From contig NZ_VOHA01000019.1 of NCBI RefSeq assembly GCF_007859315.1, positions 62,001-126,000 of the forward strand: DNA of 64,000 nucleotides. The letters are read 5' to 3'. Below, in pieces: positions 1 through 8,243 of the stretch; position 1 is the stretch's first letter, and each line of letters starts with the position of its first letter. A program made the position numbers and the translations under genes. The stretch comes from Reyranella sp. CPCC 100927 (GTDB taxonomy: Bacteria; Pseudomonadota; Alphaproteobacteria; Reyranellales; Reyranellaceae). The notes below the pieces were generated by a model. That model searched no databases. It was not told where the DNA came from and saw only the letters and a list, made by a program, of their open reading frames with translations.

Positions 1-114
1 GGCGAAATCGGTGACCGCCGTGTAGCCGATCGCGATCTTGGTCTGTGCCGCCGCACTAGTGGCGAGCGCGACCGACAGCGCGGCGGCGGCGATCCCCTTG
101 AACAACATGCGCAT
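1..114 (-). CDS. Substrate-binding protein of an ABC transporter, 5' end only
   Basis: Only the first 38 codons lie in the window; the gene continues off the left edge. The ATG at 114 is followed by a classic secretion signal (MRMLFKG, then an alanine/leucine-rich core, then AAAQ) and a mature start KIAIGYTAVTDFA. That pattern is typical of NMT1/TauA-like or other periplasmic solute-binding proteins of ABC importers, but the subtype cannot be fixed from so little. A GAGGA Shine-Dalgarno sits just upstream of the ATG, inside the 3' end of the regulator gene. The start overlaps the GntR coding region by about 59 bases, so the two are probably co-transcribed and translationally coupled. The signal peptide is seen; the transporter role is inferred. 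Confidence 0.6.
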   Translation of the reverse strand, partial: MRMLFKGIAAAALSVALATSAAAQTKIAIGYTAVTDFA

Positions 115-823
115 GGGTGCGTTCCTCTTTGGCCTTGTTGGTTGGCGGATAGACGATGGCCAGCGTCGATGCCAGATGGTCGGCGAGTTTCGCGGTGGCG
201 CGCGTGCTGTCACGCGCCAGGGTGAGGTCGGCCAGGATCTGGTGCTCGTCGTCCAACTGGCCCGGCCTTTCGAACCGGGTCATCATCACCCGGCGATAGC
301 GGTAGGCCTGATCGTAGAGCGCGCTGTGCAGGTCCAGCAATCGCTGCGAGCCGCAGGCGGCGATCAACGCCGTGTGGAAGGCCTTGTGCACGGCGTCGAA
401 GTCGGCAACGCCCTCGCGAAACCGACCCGTACCGCGCGCCGTGAACTTCCGCATGCGGTGCAGGCTGGCGACGATGCCGGCTTCCCACAGATCATCGCCG
501 CGCGCCATCGACAGCCGCAAGGCCTCGACCTCGATCAGGGTGCGCGTGCGGGTGATGTCCTCGAGATCGGCCCGGCTGACGCTGGCGACGCGAAAGCCGC
601 GCTGGCCGATCGCCTGCACCAGGCCCTGCGAGGCCAACCGCGACAGGCCTTCGCGAATGGGCGTCGTGCCGATGTCCAGTCGCGCCGCCAAGGCCTGGAT
701 GCGCAACTTGGAGTCGGGCGCCAGGGTGCCCGACAGGATGTCGCGCTGCAGGATCGCCGTCACCCGTTCGGTGAGCGTCTCGGCGGTGGGAGGCGATTCG
801 GTCAGCGGCACCAGGGCAGCCAT
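56..823 (-). CDS. GntR-family transcriptional regulator, FadR/FCD type
   Basis: A 255-residue protein with an N-terminal winged helix-turn-helix (about residues 15-80, with the typical IGTTPIREGLSRLASQGLV recognition region) and a C-terminal all-helical FCD ligand-binding domain (about 90-225). FCD-type GntR proteins usually repress catabolic operons and are released by a small organic acid. It is divergently transcribed from the hydrolase gene at 919, so control of the 919-2746 operon and of itself is likely. The C-terminal tail after about residue 228 is basic and unlike the family, and it overlaps the start of the next gene by about 59 bases, so it may be a read-through extension of the ancestral gene. 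Family assignment is confident; the ligand is unknown. Confidence 0.88.
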   Translation of the reverse strand: MAALVPLTESPPTAETLTERVTAILQRDILSGTLAPDSKLRIQALAARLDIGTTPIREGLSRLASQGLVQAIGQRGFRVASVSRADLEDITRTRTLIEVEALRLSMARGDDLWEAGIVASLHRMRKFTARGTGRFREGVADFDAVHKAFHTALIAACGSQRLLDLHSALYDQAYRYRRVMMTRFERPGQLDDEHQILADLTLARDSTRATAKLADHLASTLAIVYPPTNKAKEERTHAHVVQGDRRRRAVGRARH

Positions 824-859
824 GGCGCGACTGTGTCATGCGGTGGCAGGCATCGCAAA

Positions 860-918
860 TGGAATATCGACAGAATATTTTTTTATATATATTTTGAGAC
901 AGTGATCAGGAGGGAACG
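860..918. promoter_or_regulatory. Divergent promoter/operator region between the GntR gene and the FAH-family gene
   Basis: A sharply AT-rich stretch in otherwise GC-rich DNA, including a T-run and TATATATATTTT. On the plus strand a TCGACA (-35-like, 867) is followed 15 bases later by TATATT (-10-like, 888). A strong Shine-Dalgarno, AGGAGGG, precedes the ATG at 919. The position between a regulator and a divergent enzyme gene makes it the natural operator site, but I cannot point to a defined GntR palindrome. Inferred from composition and position. Confidence 0.45.
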
Positions 919-1893
919 ATGAAGCTGGCGACATACCGCCATGGCACTGACGTGAAACTGGGCGCCGTGCACCAGGACGACCGGCGGATTCTCGATCTGG
1001 CTGCCGCCGCCGGCCACGGCGCGGTGCCGCATTTCGCCTCGATGCTGGCGCTGATCGATGCCGGTCCGGCAGCGCTCGATACGGCGCGCACGCTTCTGGA
1101 GCGCCACGCCGATGATGCCGATCTGAACCATGACGTCGGCGCCGTGAAGCTGCTGTCGCCGGTGCCGCGACCGCGGCAGATTCGCGACTTCTCGGTGTTC
1201 CCCGGCCATATCCGCCAGGCGCCGGCCGGCATGCAGCGCCTGCTGGCGCGCCAGCGTGGCGACAACGCGGCCGCTGCGGCGGTGCGGCCGGCCGACGACG
1301 TGCCGCCGGTCTATCGCGCGCAGCCGATCTACTACAAGGCCAACCGCTTCTCGGTGATCGGCACCGATGAGACCGTACGCTGGCCGCGCTACAGCCAGGT
1401 GATGGATTTCGAGCTGGAGTTCGGCGTCTTCCTCGGCACCGGCGGTACCGACATCGCCAAGGGCCAGGCGCGCCGGCACATCTTCGGCTTTGCGATCTTC
1501 AACGACTTCTCGGCACGCGATGCGCAGTTCACCGAGATGCAGGGCATGCTGGGGCCGTGCAAGGGCAAGGATTTCGACACCGGCAATGCCATCGGCCCCT
1601 GGCTGGTGACGGCCGACGAGATCACCGATCCCTATGCGCTCACCATGTCGGTGCGCGTCAACGGCGAGACCTGGGCCAGCGGCACCTCGGCCGAGATGCT
1701 GCACGGCTTCGAGGACATGATCGCCTTCGTGTCGCGCGACGAGACGCTGCATGCCGGCGAATTCTTCGGCTCCGGCACGATGGGCAACGGCTGCGGGCTG
1801 GAGCTCGATCGCTTCCTCAAGCACGGCGATGTCGTCGAACTCGACGTCGAACGCATCGGCGTGCTGCGCAACACCGTCGTGCGCCAGGATTGA
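919..1893 (+). CDS. Fumarylacetoacetate hydrolase (FAH) family protein
   Basis: A 324-residue cytoplasmic enzyme of the FAH superfamily, whose members hydrolyse or decarboxylate acylpyruvates and related diketo acids in aromatic and amino-acid degradation. The metal site is recognisable: the acidic pair in MDFELEFG (E165 and E167) followed by the FNDFSARD motif, with a conserved GKDFDTGNAIGPW loop and the C-terminal GSGTMGNG segment. Length matches bacterial family members. The start is fixed by AGGAGGG seven bases upstream. It is followed after 76 bases by a cyclase-family gene on the same strand and lies opposite a GntR regulator, suggesting a small ring-opening or diketo-acid catabolic operon. 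The substrate cannot be read from the sequence. Confidence 0.88.
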   Translation: MKLATYRHGTDVKLGAVHQDDRRILDLAAAAGHGAVPHFASMLALIDAGPAALDTARTLLERHADDADLNHDVGAVKLLSPVPRPRQIRDFSVFPGHIRQAPAGMQRLLARQRGDNAAAAAVRPADDVPPVYRAQPIYYKANRFSVIGTDETVRWPRYSQVMDFELEFGVFLGTGGTDIAKGQARRHIFGFAIFNDFSARDAQFTEMQGMLGPCKGKDFDTGNAIGPWLVTADEITDPYALTMSVRVNGETWASGTSAEMLHGFEDMIAFVSRDETLHAGEFFGSGTMGNGCGLELDRFLKHGDVVELDVERIGVLRNTVVRQD

Positions 1894-1969
1894 CGGTCAT
1901 CCGTGCCGCGCGCCACCATCACGCAACACACCGTCTGAACGCCCTCCGCACCCATCGAAGGATACCGCC

Positions 1970-2746
1970 ATGCCGCGCCGTTTCGTCGACCTGTCGATCT
2001 ATCTCGAAAACGACGTGATCTCCGACCCGGTGCCGTTCGGGCCCAAGATCCAGTACCACAAGCACGAGGATACGGTGGGGCAGATCGCCGGCTTCTTTCC
2101 CGGCCTGAGCAAGGACGACATGCCTGACGGCGCCGGCTGGGCGGTCGAGACCATCAACCTCAGCACGCACAACGGCACGCATCTGGACGCGCCGTATCAT
2201 TTCCACCCGACGATGAACCACGGCGAACGCGCCATCACCATCGACGAGGTGCCGTTGGAATGGTGCTTCCAGCCCGGCGTGAAGCTCGATTTTCGTGACA
2301 AGGCCGACGGCTACGTCATCACCGCGCAGGATGTCGAGGACGAGCTCAGGCGCGTCGGCCATGAGCTGAAGCCGCTGGAGATCGTCGTGGTGAACACCCG
2401 CGCCGGATCGCGCTACGGCAACAACGACTACGTCAATGCCGGCTGCGGCATGGGCTACGACGCCACCATGTTCCTGCTGGAGAAGGGCGTGCGGCTGACC
2501 GGCACCGATGCCTGGAGCTGGGATGCACCGTTCTATTTCACGGCCCAGAAATACGCCGAGACCAAGGATCCTTCGATCATCTGGGAAGGCCACAAGGCCG
2601 GCCGCCACATCGGCTACTGCCACCTCGAGAAGCTGCACAACCTCGAGGCGCTGCCGCCCGACGGTTTCGTCATCTCCTGCTTCCCCCACAAGATCCGCGG
2701 CGCCTCCGCCGGCTGGACCCGCGCCGTGGCGATCTTCGACGAGTGA
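1970..2746 (+). CDS. Metal-dependent cyclase/hydrolase (KynB-like fold)
   Basis: A 258-residue protein of the cyclase family (PF04199), which includes bacterial kynurenine formamidase and isatin hydrolase. The diagnostic metal-binding motif HNGTHLDAPYHF is present (H67, H71, D73, H77). Longer sequence features such as GVRLTGTDAWSWDAP and the C-terminal CFPHKIRGASAGWTRAVAI resemble the large cyclase subgroup rather than true KynB. The ATG at 1970 is preceded by GAAGGA. It probably works with the upstream FAH-family enzyme: a cyclase-type hydrolase opens an amide or lactam and the FAH enzyme cleaves a later diketo intermediate. That pairing is inference; the enzyme family is clear. Confidence 0.85.
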   Translation: MPRRFVDLSIYLENDVISDPVPFGPKIQYHKHEDTVGQIAGFFPGLSKDDMPDGAGWAVETINLSTHNGTHLDAPYHFHPTMNHGERAITIDEVPLEWCFQPGVKLDFRDKADGYVITAQDVEDELRRVGHELKPLEIVVVNTRAGSRYGNNDYVNAGCGMGYDATMFLLEKGVRLTGTDAWSWDAPFYFTAQKYAETKDPSIIWEGHKAGRHIGYCHLEKLHNLEALPPDGFVISCFPHKIRGASAGWTRAVAIFDE

Positions 2747-2826
2747 TACCTCTCTCGATGCATCCGCCGATCTGTCATGGTGGAGACTGAGAACGCCAGG
2801 GGTGCTGGTCGCTGCGGGAGGGGCAG

Positions 2827-3684
2827 ATGAGTGGCGCGCAGGCACCGATGATCATGACGGATGCGCGCGTGCGTGCCATCAGGTGGCGCGACCTCGGGCA
2901 GCTGTCGCGGCTTGAAACGATCGGCGAACTGCTGATGCCCGTGCCGTGGCTGGCCCTGTCCTTGGGACTGGCGCATGCCGGTCACCACGCACTGGCCCTG
3001 CCGGCGTCGTTCATGTTCTTTCTCACCGGCCTGCGGCAGATCCACGACAGCTATCACGGCACGCTGGGCCTGACGCGGCGCGGCGACGACGTGGTGATGC
3101 TCATCCAGAGCGTCCTGATGATGAGCGCCCTGCACGCGGTGAAGATCAACCACCTGCGGCACCATCGGCTCTGCATGGCGGCGGGCGATGTCGAGGCAGC
3201 CAGTGCGCGCATGAGCGCCGTCGGCGCGATCGCGTTCGGACCGCTGTTCCCGTTCGTGCTGCTGCGCGAGGCCTTCCGCAGCGGGCCGCGACGCGACCGG
3301 CGCTGGGTGCGGATCGAGCTCGGCGCCATCGCGTTGTGGGTGGTCCTCGTGTTCGGCGTGCTGGAATGGGACGCGCTGCGCTACCATGTGCTGGTGATGG
3401 CCGCCGGCGAATGCTTCACCGCGTTCTTCTGCGTCTGGACGGTGCATCACGGCTGCGACCGCGATCATTTCATCGCCCGCACGTCGCGGCGGCGGATCTG
3501 GAACACCGTCTTCTACGACATGTTCTTCCACGTCGAGCATCACCTGTTCCCCGGCGTGCCGACACGGCATCTGCATCGCCTGGCCGCACGCCTTGACGCC
3601 GCCGCTCCCGAGTTGTGCGGCAAGGACGTCTGGGTCGTCGAGGATGTGTTCGGCGCCTCCTACCCAACCGCTGTCTCAAAGTAA
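2827..3684 (+). CDS. Membrane fatty-acid desaturase / hydroxylase family protein
   Basis: A 285-residue integral membrane di-iron protein. All three histidine boxes are present and correctly ordered: HDSYH (73-77), HLRHH (109-113) and HVEHH (235-239), with an extra TVHHG pair near 206. Hydrophobic stretches at about 35-70, 95-105, 130-148 and 165-200 are consistent with four membrane spans holding the boxes on the cytoplasmic face. The protein is shorter than acyl-CoA desaturases (usually above 300), in the range of beta-carotene hydroxylase-like or small fatty-acid desaturases. The start ATG follows GGGAGGGGCAG. It may share transcription with the cyclase operon (80-base gap), though a metabolic link is not obvious. 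Confidence 0.82.
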   Translation: MSGAQAPMIMTDARVRAIRWRDLGQLSRLETIGELLMPVPWLALSLGLAHAGHHALALPASFMFFLTGLRQIHDSYHGTLGLTRRGDDVVMLIQSVLMMSALHAVKINHLRHHRLCMAAGDVEAASARMSAVGAIAFGPLFPFVLLREAFRSGPRRDRRWVRIELGAIALWVVLVFGVLEWDALRYHVLVMAAGECFTAFFCVWTVHHGCDRDHFIARTSRRRIWNTVFYDMFFHVEHHLFPGVPTRHLHRLAARLDAAAPELCGKDVWVVEDVFGASYPTAVSK

Positions 3685-3844
3685 ACTTGAATACTCACTC
3701 ATTTTAAGATACTGTAGTCGGCAGCCGCTGACAGATGCCGATGCATGACCTTCGGCCGATCCTCGTGCCGGACGTCGCCGGCGTGGCCGTCCCTTGATCG
3801 GACGGCGGGTCACTCAGCGCTGACGACGGGAGGAGGATGACCAC

Positions 3845-4411
3845 ATGGGCGTTCTCGAGTTCCGGGCCATTACGATCGTTCCCGCCGGCTTACGCGGCGA
3901 TGGCGCGGGTTTTTTTGCCGGAGGCCAGTTCGTCGTTCGCGCCGCCTTCGATGCGGATGATTGCGCACGCTATGAATACCGCCAGGACATCAAGGGGACG
4001 GCATCGGTGCACCAAGGTGTGCTCGGTGCCGGTGGCCCCGCCAGCCTTGGCGGCTGGCTGCCCGCAGGCGCACCGCGCAACGCCGGCCCGGACTTCACCG
4101 TTCCCGGCGGTCTGACGTCCTCCTTCAAGGAAGACGGCGAGGTGCGCGGCGGGCGCGTCGAGCGCTTCGGCCACCGGCGCAATGCTGCCGTTCTGCGTAC
4201 GGGACTCGAGGACCGCTATCTCTCCGCGCAGCGAGACGGTTGCCAGTATCGCCTCCGGGACACGTGGGGCCTGCGCGGCGCCGCGCGCCCGGCGGGGCTG
4301 CGCATCACGATCGACATCATCTATCGTGGACGGATCATCGATACGGCCGATGGAAACCGCGTGATCAGAACGCTGCACTGGGGCGTCCATATCGACGATA
4401 TCATCACGTAG
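3845..4411 (+). CDS. Hypothetical protein, 188 residues
   Basis: I do not recognise this protein. It starts at an ATG nine bases after GGGAGGAGG, a strong ribosome binding site, which supports it being a real gene. It has no signal peptide or membrane span. The sequence is moderately polar with a glycine/proline-rich middle (GAGGPASLGGWLPAGAPR, about 61-78) and ends in a beta-like pattern (LRITIDIIYRGRIIDTADGN). The 160-base region upstream holds an AT-rich patch (TTGAATACTCACTC near 3688) that could be its promoter. It is convergent with the next gene on the other strand. Reality of the gene is likely; function unknown. Confidence 0.6.
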   Translation: MGVLEFRAITIVPAGLRGDGAGFFAGGQFVVRAAFDADDCARYEYRQDIKGTASVHQGVLGAGGPASLGGWLPAGAPRNAGPDFTVPGGLTSSFKEDGEVRGGRVERFGHRRNAAVLRTGLEDRYLSAQRDGCQYRLRDTWGLRGAARPAGLRITIDIIYRGRIIDTADGNRVIRTLHWGVHIDDIIT

Positions 4412-4445
4412 ACCGCCGTGACGATTGTCGACGCAGAGCGCTCGT

Positions 4446-5123
4446 CTAGCGGCGTTTCTTCTTGGCCACGGCCTTCTTGCGGGCCGGCGCCTTTTTCTTC
4501 GCCGCCGGTTTCTTCGCCGGCGCCTTCTTGACGGCCTTCTTTGCTGCCGGCTTGCGCGTGCCCGGTGCCGCCAGCGGCTCCTTCTCGCCGGGCGGCAGTT
4601 CCATCTGGAAGACGTTGAGTGTGATGGACACCAGGCTGTAGTAGCCGACGACGCCCACCAGATCGACCAGACCCTGCTCGCCCAGCGCCGCCAGCGCGCG
4701 CTTGTAGGTGGCGTTGCTGACGCGGTTGGTCGCGAAGTACTCGGTCACGGTGTCGTAGATCACGCGTTCGACGTCGCGGCGGAAACGCGGCGCCTTGCCC
4801 AGCCGTACCGCCTCGATGATGTCGTCGGGCAGGCCGGCCTGCTGTGCCAGGCGGGCGTGGGCCCAGAACTCGAACTGCGCGCGGAAGTGCTTGCCGGTCA
4901 GCAGGATGGCCAGCTCCGACAGGTCCTTGGGCAGCGAGTTGCTGAAACGGCAGTACTCGCCCAGCTTCTGCGCCCGGTCAGCCAGCACCGGGCTGCGCAG
5001 CCACGGCTCGAACGGTCCGCGCAGGCCGCCACGCGGGCCGCTCATGATCGAGTCGGCCACGGCACGCTGTTCGGGTGTCAGTTCGGCCAGGTCAAGCGGG
5101 GCAAGGCGGTACTTCTCGGCCAT
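4446..5123 (-). CDS. Carboxymuconolactone-decarboxylase-like protein with a lysine-rich histone H1-like tail
   Basis: A 225-residue protein in two parts. Residues 1-175 are a helical AhpD/carboxymuconolactone decarboxylase-like domain (PEQRAVADSIMSGPRGGLRGPF, FEFWAHARLAQQAGLPDDII). The redox ExxCxxH cysteine of AhpD is absent, as in many non-peroxidase members of this superfamily. Residues about 190-225 are a low-complexity tail of KK, AK and AP repeats with roughly 15 lysines and 3 arginines in 35 residues, closely resembling the DNA-compacting tails of bacterial histone H1-like proteins. The tail is in frame and ends at a normal stop. The fusion could tether the enzyme-like domain to nucleic acid or another polyanion; that is inference. 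Domain identity is fairly confident. Confidence 0.8.
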   Translation of the reverse strand: MAEKYRLAPLDLAELTPEQRAVADSIMSGPRGGLRGPFEPWLRSPVLADRAQKLGEYCRFSNSLPKDLSELAILLTGKHFRAQFEFWAHARLAQQAGLPDDIIEAVRLGKAPRFRRDVERVIYDTVTEYFATNRVSNATYKRALAALGEQGLVDLVGVVGYYSLVSITLNVFQMELPPGEKEPLAAPGTRKPAAKKAVKKAPAKKPAAKKKAPARKKAVAKKKRR

Positions 5124-5205
5124 CCGGTGGGCTCCTCCACGATGATGGCCGCCTTAATGCCTGCATATCAGCGGGCTGTCGACTGCCCGAGTCAGCGAAC
5201 ACGAG

Positions 5206-5781
5206 TCAGCGCGAACAATCGGCAGCGCCGCGACGCGAGCGATTGGGATCGGCAAAGATGGTGTTGATCATCTGGCGCCCGGCGGCGTAGGCGCGGCCGG
5301 GCGGGAACGGGCAGGCGACATAGGCCACCCAGGTCACCTCGCTGCTGTTGGCCGTACGCAAGGTCAGGGTGATGCGCAGGATTTCATCGTTGGCATGCGG
5401 GCGCGCCTCCAGGCTGCGCACGCTGCGTTCCGGCATGGGTGGGCGGGCGTCGGGACGATCGCTGGTCGACGGCAGCTGCCCGCGCGTGCCGAGCATGACG
5501 CCCTCGGTCGTCAGGCCGCCGGCAAAGCTTTGCGTCAGGTTGACCTGCATCTTCAGCACATGGCCGCCGCTGAAGCCGACCTGGTGGCCGCGGGCGGCCA
5601 GTTTTTCCATCACCAGCCGCCGCAGGTCGCGGCCCAGCTCGCTGTCGCTGTCGAGATCGACGGCGTATTTGCCCGCCGGCATTGGCTTCTTGGCCTGGAT
5701 ATCCAGCGACGGGCCGGGCGGATTCTGGGCGCTGGCCGCCGGAGCCAGCACGAGCGCGACGGCGAGGAACACGGTACGCAT
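5206..5781 (-). CDS. Hypothetical exported protein
   Basis: A 191-residue protein starting with a clear Sec signal peptide (MRTVFLAVALVLAPAASAQ, cleavage expected after AQ at about residue 19). The mature part is soluble, with a mixed pattern such as AGKYAVDLDSDSELGRDLRR and VTWVAYVACPFPPG, and no family I recognise; it loosely resembles small envelope proteins carrying a DUF4136-like fold. I chose the ATG at 5781 because it begins the signal peptide and has GGAAG upstream; an in-frame ATG at 5817 would add twelve residues ahead of it. Periplasmic or envelope location is well supported; function unknown. Confidence 0.65.
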   Translation of the reverse strand: MRTVFLAVALVLAPAASAQNPPGPSLDIQAKKPMPAGKYAVDLDSDSELGRDLRRLVMEKLAARGHQVGFSGGHVLKMQVNLTQSFAGGLTTEGVMLGTRGQLPSTSDRPDARPPMPERSVRSLEARPHANDEILRITLTLRTANSSEVTWVAYVACPFPPGRAYAAGRQMINTIFADPNRSRRGAADCSR

Positions 5782-5922
5782 GCGAGCACTTCCAGCAGTC
5801 ATCATGGACCTCATCATGCCTGAACGCGGATGGCCATGGCACGCTGCATCAGGCGTGGATCACAAAAGCGTTTTCGCCGATCTCGTCCGGTGAGGGAAGC
5901 GCATCAAAAAACACGACCGTTT

Positions 5923-6663
5923 TCAGGTCAGCCGATCCCAGCCCGGCTCATCGCGACCGAGCATCCGCTTCAATGCCTCGAAATGCAGCAGTGCCTGCTG
6001 ACCCTCGCCCGCCATCTGGCGCACCGTGCGCTCGACGGTCTGGGTCGGCACGATTTCCAGCGGCCGGCCGGTTTGCATCGCCAGCACTTGCACCAGCGCC
6101 GCGCGCTCGAGGTAGTAGAGTTCGTCATAGGCCATGGCGACGCTTTCGCCGGTGACGATGACACCATGGTTGCGCAGGAACAGGATCGGCTTGTCGCCCA
6201 TGGCGCGGCACAGCCGGTCGCCCTCGTCATTGTCGAGCACCAGGCCGTTGTACTGCTCGTCATAGGCGATGCGATCGTGGTAGCGGAAAGCGTTCTGGGT
6301 GCACATCTCCAGCCGGCCGCCGGTCAGCGTTGTGAGTGCCGTGGCGTAGGGCATGTGCGTATGAAGCACCACCTTGGCCCGCTTGTTGCCGAGGTGCACG
6401 CGGCCATGGATGAAGAAGGCGGTCGGCTCGACCGCGTGGCGGCCCTCGATGATGGTGCCACTGGCATCCGTCATCACGATGTCGGCCGGCGTGATCTCCG
6501 ACCAGTGCAGTCCCTGCGGGTTGATCAGGAAGCGATCCTCGCGGCCCGGCACCACCATGCTGAAGTGGTTGCAGACACCTTCATTGAGCTGGTGGCGCGC
6601 CGCCCAGCGCAGCGACGCGGCCAGATCGATGCGGGCCTGGGTGACAGGATCGGTGGCAGGCAT
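5923..6663 (-). CDS. Class II aldolase/adducin family protein
   Basis: A 246-residue enzyme of the class II aldolase/adducin family (fuculose-phosphate aldolase fold). Zinc-binding histidines are visible in VLHTHMPYA and in the downstream FLRNHGVIVTG, with the N-terminal NEGVCNHFSM segment typical of the subgroup often annotated as a decarboxylase or aldolase of unknown substrate. Length fits the family. The ATG at 6663 follows GAGGGAG; an upstream TTG at 6681 is in frame but poorer. The gene stands alone on this strand, divergent from an alpha/beta hydrolase at 6786. The reaction is probably a retro-aldol or decarboxylation on a small oxygenated acid; substrate unknown. Confidence 0.85.
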   Translation of the reverse strand: MPATDPVTQARIDLAASLRWAARHQLNEGVCNHFSMVVPGREDRFLINPQGLHWSEITPADIVMTDASGTIIEGRHAVEPTAFFIHGRVHLGNKRAKVVLHTHMPYATALTTLTGGRLEMCTQNAFRYHDRIAYDEQYNGLVLDNDEGDRLCRAMGDKPILFLRNHGVIVTGESVAMAYDELYYLERAALVQVLAMQTGRPLEIVPTQTVERTVRQMAGEGQQALLHFEALKRMLGRDEPGWDRLT

Positions 6664-6785
6664 GGGGCTCCCTCGGGACAACCACCTACGTTTAGGTGCT
6701 TGGAGGTGCCGGCGACAAGCCCACGGTTGTGCGCGGCGGCTTTGCGCGACACGAATTCGTCATCATTGACCGCCATTTCTGTGGC

Positions 6786-8243
6786 ATGGTCGAGTGGATG
6801 CCAGGCAAGCGCGGAAAGGTCGTATCCGCCGCCGTACCGGCGCGCGGCGGCGCGCCCGAGGCGGCGTTGCGCCGCGCCGCGCGCTCGCCTCTGGGCGCCA
6901 TGGTGGCGCGACCCTGGGTCGACCCGGTAGGGCTGGGTGCGTTGCGCCGCTGGTTCTTTCCGCTGTCGCGGTTATGGGCCGCCGCCAACGTCGCCGAAGG
7001 CGACATCGATCGCTTTTTCGCCGAACCCGGCGCCCCGGCGGATGGGCCGTGGTCGCGCCGCGTGGTGGGCGCCGTGCTGCGCCGCCATGAGGCCGCGCGC
7101 CGGCGTGCCGCCAACGAACGGGTGCACTGGGAGACGGCGGCGTTCGGCCCCGATCCGGTGCCGCCCGAGGCGCTGGGGCGTCTCGATATCGCCCGCCGCC
7201 GGGCCGCCTCGTTACACTTGGCAACGCGCGGACTGCTCTATCCGCTGCTCTATTCGCGCCGCATACCACTGGCTGCATGGTCGGTCCCGACGCCGGCCAC
7301 GGTCGAGGCGGCCTATGGCGTGGGCCGCGATGATCCGGCCGCGGTGTACGCGGTGCCGACGACCATGCCCGCGATCGACGTCTCGCATCCTGCCGTGCGG
7401 CCGGGTGCCACGGAGCGCTGGTTGCGGTTCACCACGCCGCACGCACCACTGGCGGCCCGGTCGGGCTGCGCGACGGTGTACGCTCGCGTCGTCGAGCCCG
7501 ACGGTCTGCCGCCACACGCGCCGACGGTGATCGCCGGCAACGGGCTGTGCGTCGAAAGCGACATCCTGGTGAACAGCATCGATCCGGGCAGTGTGCTGAC
7601 GCCGCTGGGGTTCCGCGTCGTCGAGGTCGTGTCGCCGTATCATGGCATGCGCACCCAAGTAGGCACGTACGGCGGCGAGCCGTTCTTTGCCGCCGCACCC
7701 TTGGGCACGCTCGATCTGATCGTCGGTCAGACCTTGGAGACGGCGGTGCTGATCGACTGGTGCCGGCGGCAGTTCGCCGGACCGGTCGCGGTCGGCGGTA
7801 TTTCCATGAGTTCGTTCGTGGCCCAACAGGCGGCCACCTATTGCCGCGACTGGCCGCAGCGCCTGCGGCCCGACGGATTGCTGTTGGTGAGCCATTCCGG
7901 GCGCATCGAGGAAGTGACGTTCTCCGGTTCGCTGATCCGCGCGCTCGGCCTCACCACCTGGTTGCAGGCGGCGGGCTGGACCCGCGAGATGCTGATGCGC
8001 TGGGAGGGCCTGCTCAATCCGTCCGGCACGCCCGGCGTGCCGCCCGAGCGCATCGTGTCCGTCCTGGGTGTTGCCGATCGCCTGCTGCCGTTCGAGACCG
8101 GCCAGGAAGTCGGGCGCGCCTGGTCGCTGCCGGCCGAGAACGTCTTCGAGCTGCAGGTCGGCCACCTCGCCATGCCGGTGGCACTGATGCGCGACGACCG
8201 CCCGCTGCTGCGGCTGAAGGCGGTGATGGAAGAAGCGTGTTGA
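6786..8243 (+). CDS. Large alpha/beta hydrolase-fold protein
   Basis: A protein of about 485 residues. The C-terminal two-thirds carries an alpha/beta hydrolase signature: a nucleophile elbow GGISMSS, then an acid in GVADRLLPFETG and a histidine in LQVGHLAMP close to the end. The N-terminal ~170 residues are arginine/alanine-rich and of unknown fold (LRRWFFPLSRLWAAA). It is not a typical esterase, as the domain is large and lacks an HGGG motif. The start is uncertain: ATG at 6786, ATG at 6798 and a GTG at 6696 are all in frame and none has a strong ribosome site. Its stop codon forms the first bases of a palindromic repeat. Function unknown beyond a likely hydrolase. Confidence 0.68.
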   Translation: MVEWMPGKRGKVVSAAVPARGGAPEAALRRAARSPLGAMVARPWVDPVGLGALRRWFFPLSRLWAAANVAEGDIDRFFAEPGAPADGPWSRRVVGAVLRRHEAARRRAANERVHWETAAFGPDPVPPEALGRLDIARRRAASLHLATRGLLYPLLYSRRIPLAAWSVPTPATVEAAYGVGRDDPAAVYAVPTTMPAIDVSHPAVRPGATERWLRFTTPHAPLAARSGCATVYARVVEPDGLPPHAPTVIAGNGLCVESDILVNSIDPGSVLTPLGFRVVEVVSPYHGMRTQVGTYGGEPFFAAAPLGTLDLIVGQTLETAVLIDWCRRQFAGPVAVGGISMSSFVAQQAATYCRDWPQRLRPDGLLLVSHSGRIEEVTFSGSLIRALGLTTWLQAAGWTREMLMRWEGLLNPSGTPGVPPERIVSVLGVADRLLPFETGQEVGRAWSLPAENVFELQVGHLAMPVALMRDDRPLLRLKAVMEEAC

